Shown here one piece after another: positions 40,784-43,045 of a DNA stretch of 43,045 nucleotides. The DNA is taken from NCBI RefSeq assembly GCF_042427575.1, contig NZ_JBHMFD010000020.1, positions 1 through 43,045 of the forward strand. The letters are read 5' to 3'. Within the stretch, counting starts at the first letter, position 1. Each line of letters begins with the position of its first letter. This DNA comes from Bergeyella porcorum (lineage in GTDB: Bacteria; Bacteroidota; Bacteroidia; Flavobacteriales; Weeksellaceae). The translations under genes and the position numbers were made by a program. The notes under the pieces are model-generated. The model saw only the letters and a program-made list of their open reading frames with translations, ran no database searches and was not told where the DNA came from.

Positions 40784-41269
40784 ATGGAAAAAGAAATATC
40801 AACGGTAGTAAAAGTCCGTTTCAGTGATTGCGACCCTATAGGGCATCTCAATAATGTGAAGTATTTAGAGTATATGCTCAATGCAAGAGAAGACCATGTA
40901 GAGCAGTTCTATGGTTTCACCTATGAAGAATACACCCGCCGTACAGGTTGCACTTGGATTGCCATTCAAAACGAAATCGCCTATCTGAAAGAAGTAAGAT
41001 ACAATTCTAAAGTAGCGATTTCCAGCAAAACAATAGAGCTGAGCGACCGCATTTCTAAAGTAGAAATTCTGATGAAAAGCGAAGATGAGCAAACCATCTA
41101 TGCTGTTCTTTGGATTACCGTGATTTATTTCAATCTTAAAACCAGAAAATCCGAAAGCCAACCAGCAGAATTGTTGGAGCAGTTTGGGCATCTTTTGGTA
41201 GATTTGGAGCAGAAAACATTCCAAAGCAGAGCAGAGTTTCTAAGAAGACAAAATAAATTGGCTAAATAA
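40784..41269 (+). CDS. Acyl-CoA thioesterase, hot-dog fold (4HBT/YbgC-like)
   Basis: 161 residues from MEKEISTVVKVRFSDCDPIG. The VRFSDCDPIGHLNNVKYLEYML block contains the catalytic Asp and conserved His-Asn of the 4-hydroxybenzoyl-CoA thioesterase family. AYLKEVRYNSKVAISSK and the C-terminal helix complete the single hot-dog domain. Hydrolyses acyl-CoA thioesters in the cytoplasm; the substrate is not predictable. The start at 40784 fits the family and the promoter. rfbD follows seven bases after its stop. Confidence 0.88.
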   Translation: MEKEISTVVKVRFSDCDPIGHLNNVKYLEYMLNAREDHVEQFYGFTYEEYTRRTGCTWIAIQNEIAYLKEVRYNSKVAISSKTIELSDRISKVEILMKSEDEQTIYAVLWITVIYFNLKTRKSESQPAELLEQFGHLLVDLEQKTFQSRAEFLRRQNKLAK

Positions 41270-41276
41270 AAACAAG

Positions 41277-42146
41277 ATGAAAAAAATATTAGTAATAGGA
41301 GGTAATGGGCAATTGGGCAATTGTTTACAAAAATTAGCCCCACAATACGCTACCCAATATACATTTGATTTTACAGATTCTGCTACGCTGGATATCACAG
41401 ATGAATCGGCTTTGGAAGATTATATTTCCGAGTTGAAACCTCAGTTTTGCATCAATGCCTCTGCCTATACAGCAGTAGATTTAGCAGAGCAAGAAACGGA
41501 AAAGGCCTTTGAGGTGAACGCCTTTGGGGTGGAAAAGTTAGCTCGTGTGTGTAAGGAGTACGGAGTAACCCTTATCCATATCTCTACAGATTATGTTTTT
41601 GATGGCGACACCAATATCCCTTATAGCGAGGATGATTTTACCAATCCCCTTGGGGTTTATGGGGCGTCTAAGCGAAAAGGAGAAGAGTTGGCATTAGAAG
41701 AAAACCCTCATACCATTGTCATCAGAACCTCTTGGCTTTATTCGGAGTTCAATAAAAACTTTGTAAAAACAATGCTATCGTTGTTTGAGGCAAAAGAGGA
41801 GCTCAATATCGTTGCCGACCAATACGGGCAGCCTACCAATGCTAATGATTTAGCAGAAACGATAATGCACATCATCGAGCAAGAGTCTAAAACCTTTGGT
41901 ATTTTCCATTTTTCTAATTATCCTGAGACCACTTGGTTTCATTTTGCTGAAAAAATAGCAGCATTTTCAGGGTCTAGCATCAGGCTTCATCCCATTACCA
42001 CAGAGGAATATCCTACACCAGCAAAGCGACCGGCAAGAAGCACAATGGCTTTGGATAAAATAGAAGCGGTCTATAAAATAGAACCAAAACATTGGGAACA
42101 TAGTTTGCAAGATTGCGTCACGATTTTAAAAGAAAATAAACAATAG
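41277..42146 (+). CDS. rfbD: dTDP-4-dehydrorhamnose reductase
   Basis: 289 residues, extended SDR fold. NAD(P)-binding KILVIGGNGQLGNCLQKL, NASAYTAVDLAEQE, ISTDYVFDG and the catalytic YGASKRKGEELAL (YxxxK) are intact. Makes dTDP-L-rhamnose, the last step of that pathway. The other genes (rfbA, B, C) are not in this window. The adjacency to a thioesterase is probably only operon convenience. It suggests that rhamnose occurs in a surface polymer of this organism. Confidence 0.95.
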   Translation: MKKILVIGGNGQLGNCLQKLAPQYATQYTFDFTDSATLDITDESALEDYISELKPQFCINASAYTAVDLAEQETEKAFEVNAFGVEKLARVCKEYGVTLIHISTDYVFDGDTNIPYSEDDFTNPLGVYGASKRKGEELALEENPHTIVIRTSWLYSEFNKNFVKTMLSLFEAKEELNIVADQYGQPTNANDLAETIMHIIEQESKTFGIFHFSNYPETTWFHFAEKIAAFSGSSIRLHPITTEEYPTPAKRPARSTMALDKIEAVYKIEPKHWEHSLQDCVTILKENKQ

Positions 42147-42818
42147 ATGAAAACCACACTTTCTGCCATTTTCGTATTTGTGATTCATTTTGCTTTTGCA
42201 CAATACATTACTTTGAGCAAAGCCATTAAAATCAGTGATAATAAGGATAAGTTTTTCTATCAAGTCACAGATACCATAGATGCTCAATATTTAGGAGAAG
42301 TAGAGGTGCAAGGTTTTTCCAGCGATGATGCAGCAGTGTTCAGTCAAGTTTATCAAAAGGCAAAAACCATTGGTGCCAATAGTTTTTCTATAAAGAAAGA
42401 AGAGCGTATAGATGGAGGAGACAAGGTATTTAATCCCTCACATTATTATATCAATCTCTATTACACTTCGGATTTTCACTACCAAGACCATAATACAGTC
42501 TATATATTTTCTTCTTCCCATAAAGCCACTAAGTTTAAGTTGAAGGATGAATCAATAACGCTTCCCTCTCGCACATACTATCAGTTTCATTTGCAGCCTG
42601 GGGAAGATTATCCCCTTGCCACGGGCGGTTTTTTAGGTTCTCGCATTCGTTTGGCTTATAAGGAAGCACAGCCAGCCCAATATTTTTTATTGAAGGGAGC
42701 GGGTTTCCGAGGCGATGGAGCAGGAGCAGGAATGCTCAATCTGAAGTCGGGAGACATTATTGTTTTAGAAAAATCCTATGCACAGTTTCTCGCTGCCATT
42801 TATCAACAAATGCCGTAA
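42147..42818 (+). CDS. Hypothetical secreted protein, 223 aa
   Basis: Signal peptide MKTTLSAIFVFVIHFAFAQ. The mature protein begins YITLSKAIKISDNKDKFFYQ and has no recognised enzyme motif. An AEVEVQGFSSDD-like early region (GEVEVQGFSSDDAAVFSQVY) and the later LATGGFLGSRIRLAYKE stretch suggest alpha/beta structure. It directly abuts rfbD (start on the base after its stop), so it is cotranscribed. It is followed by a terminator. Probably periplasmic or surface-exposed; no cysteine lipobox and no type IX C-terminal signal is evident. Family unknown. Confidence 0.8.
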   Translation: MKTTLSAIFVFVIHFAFAQYITLSKAIKISDNKDKFFYQVTDTIDAQYLGEVEVQGFSSDDAAVFSQVYQKAKTIGANSFSIKKEERIDGGDKVFNPSHYYINLYYTSDFHYQDHNTVYIFSSSHKATKFKLKDESITLPSRTYYQFHLQPGEDYPLATGGFLGSRIRLAYKEAQPAQYFLLKGAGFRGDGAGAGMLNLKSGDIIVLEKSYAQFLAAIYQQMP

Positions 42819-42838
42819 GGTTTTAAATACATTATAAT

Positions 42839-42864
42839 AGGGACGATTCTTATCGTCCTTTTTT
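42839..42864 (+). terminator. Terminator after the secreted protein gene
   Basis: Stem GGGACGAT / ATCGTCCT with loop TCTT, then six Ts. Confidence 0.9.
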
Positions 42865-42931
42865 ATTTGATGTCAGCTTTACAGCGACATTAAACCTCGA
42901 TAGTTTGGTAAAGCATTACAAGACACAACAG

Positions 42932-43006
42932 TCATTGTCCACTGTCCCATTGTATCATTGCCCATTGTATCATTGTACTTTGTACATCGTACAATCATAC
43001 AGTTGT
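42932..43006. repeat. CATTGTA-type repeat cluster at the right edge
   Basis: Short direct repeats (CATTGTCCACTGTCC, CATTGTATCATTGCC, CATTGTATCATTGTACTTTG) merge into TTGTACTTTGTACATCGTAC, the reverse complement of the core at 18151-18235. No gene is seen from 42819 to the window end. Confidence 0.75.
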
Positions 43007-43045
43007 ATATTTTTTTCATTGTCAATCATCACATTACAAAAAATA

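Overview
The window looks like chromosomal DNA of a member of the Bacteroidota, class Flavobacteriia, most likely Weeksellaceae (the Chryseobacterium / Riemerella / Bergeyella neighbourhood). The evidence is the low GC content, many promoters with the Bacteroidota -7 box TAnnTTTG and almost no Shine-Dalgarno sequences, the long eukaryote-like IleS, and the gene order porG-like / uppS / bamA / ompH / ompH. The species cannot be named from the sequence alone.

Region 1 (1-7210) is accessory DNA. Two arrays of modular degenerate repeats (1-590, running off the window edge, and 2069-2540) flank a higBA toxin-antitoxin pair and a 55-codon gene. They are followed by a compact, all-minus-strand element of small genes: an HTH repressor, three small unknown proteins, an excisionase-like HTH protein, a replication initiator resembling the filamentous-phage gene II / Phage_CRI family, and two unknown basic proteins. 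A 25-bp inverted repeat (24/25 identical), each copy holding two TGGGTAACAA direct repeats, brackets 953-7136. The element has dense regulation: a palindromic operator, a promoter placed in front of a terminator, a shared leader before several starts, an 11-codon upstream ORF before rep, and a candidate antisense RNA over the rep leader. No integrase catalytic domain, morphogenesis ATPase or clear coat gene is visible, so it may be a satellite, a plasmid-like remnant or an undescribed small element.

Region 2 (7211-23761) is housekeeping DNA: trpS, aroQ, initiator tRNA-Met, htrA, a U32 peptidase-like Fe-S protein with a ferredoxin, 5-FTHF cyclo-ligase, flavobacterial lipoproteins and membrane proteins, a YjjG-like HAD phosphatase, an ECF sigma factor with a 45-aa companion, lspA, a DksA/TraR-like protein lacking most zinc ligands, and ileS. 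The ileS gene carries in-frame insertions derived from G/C-rich palindromic repeats.

Region 3 (23762-34917) has topA followed by a small exopolysaccharide cluster: an EpsG/Wzy-like polymerase, a catalytically degenerate arginase-fold protein, an SGNH hydrolase, a GT2 glycosyltransferase, a WecA-like initiating transferase, a Wza-like export lipoprotein and a Wzc-like tyrosine kinase with a (GY)8 tail. No Wzx flippase lies in the cluster.

Region 4 (34918-43045) is an envelope biogenesis block: PorG-like protein, uppS, bamA, two OmpH/Skp chaperones, an acyl-CoA thioesterase, rfbD and a secreted protein.

A theme across the window is that long intergenic gaps (19441-19620, 23340-23569, 35032-35115, and the two left-hand arrays) are filled with degenerate tandem repeats. 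Their sequences differ, but the periods are all close to 20-22 bp, about two helical turns.
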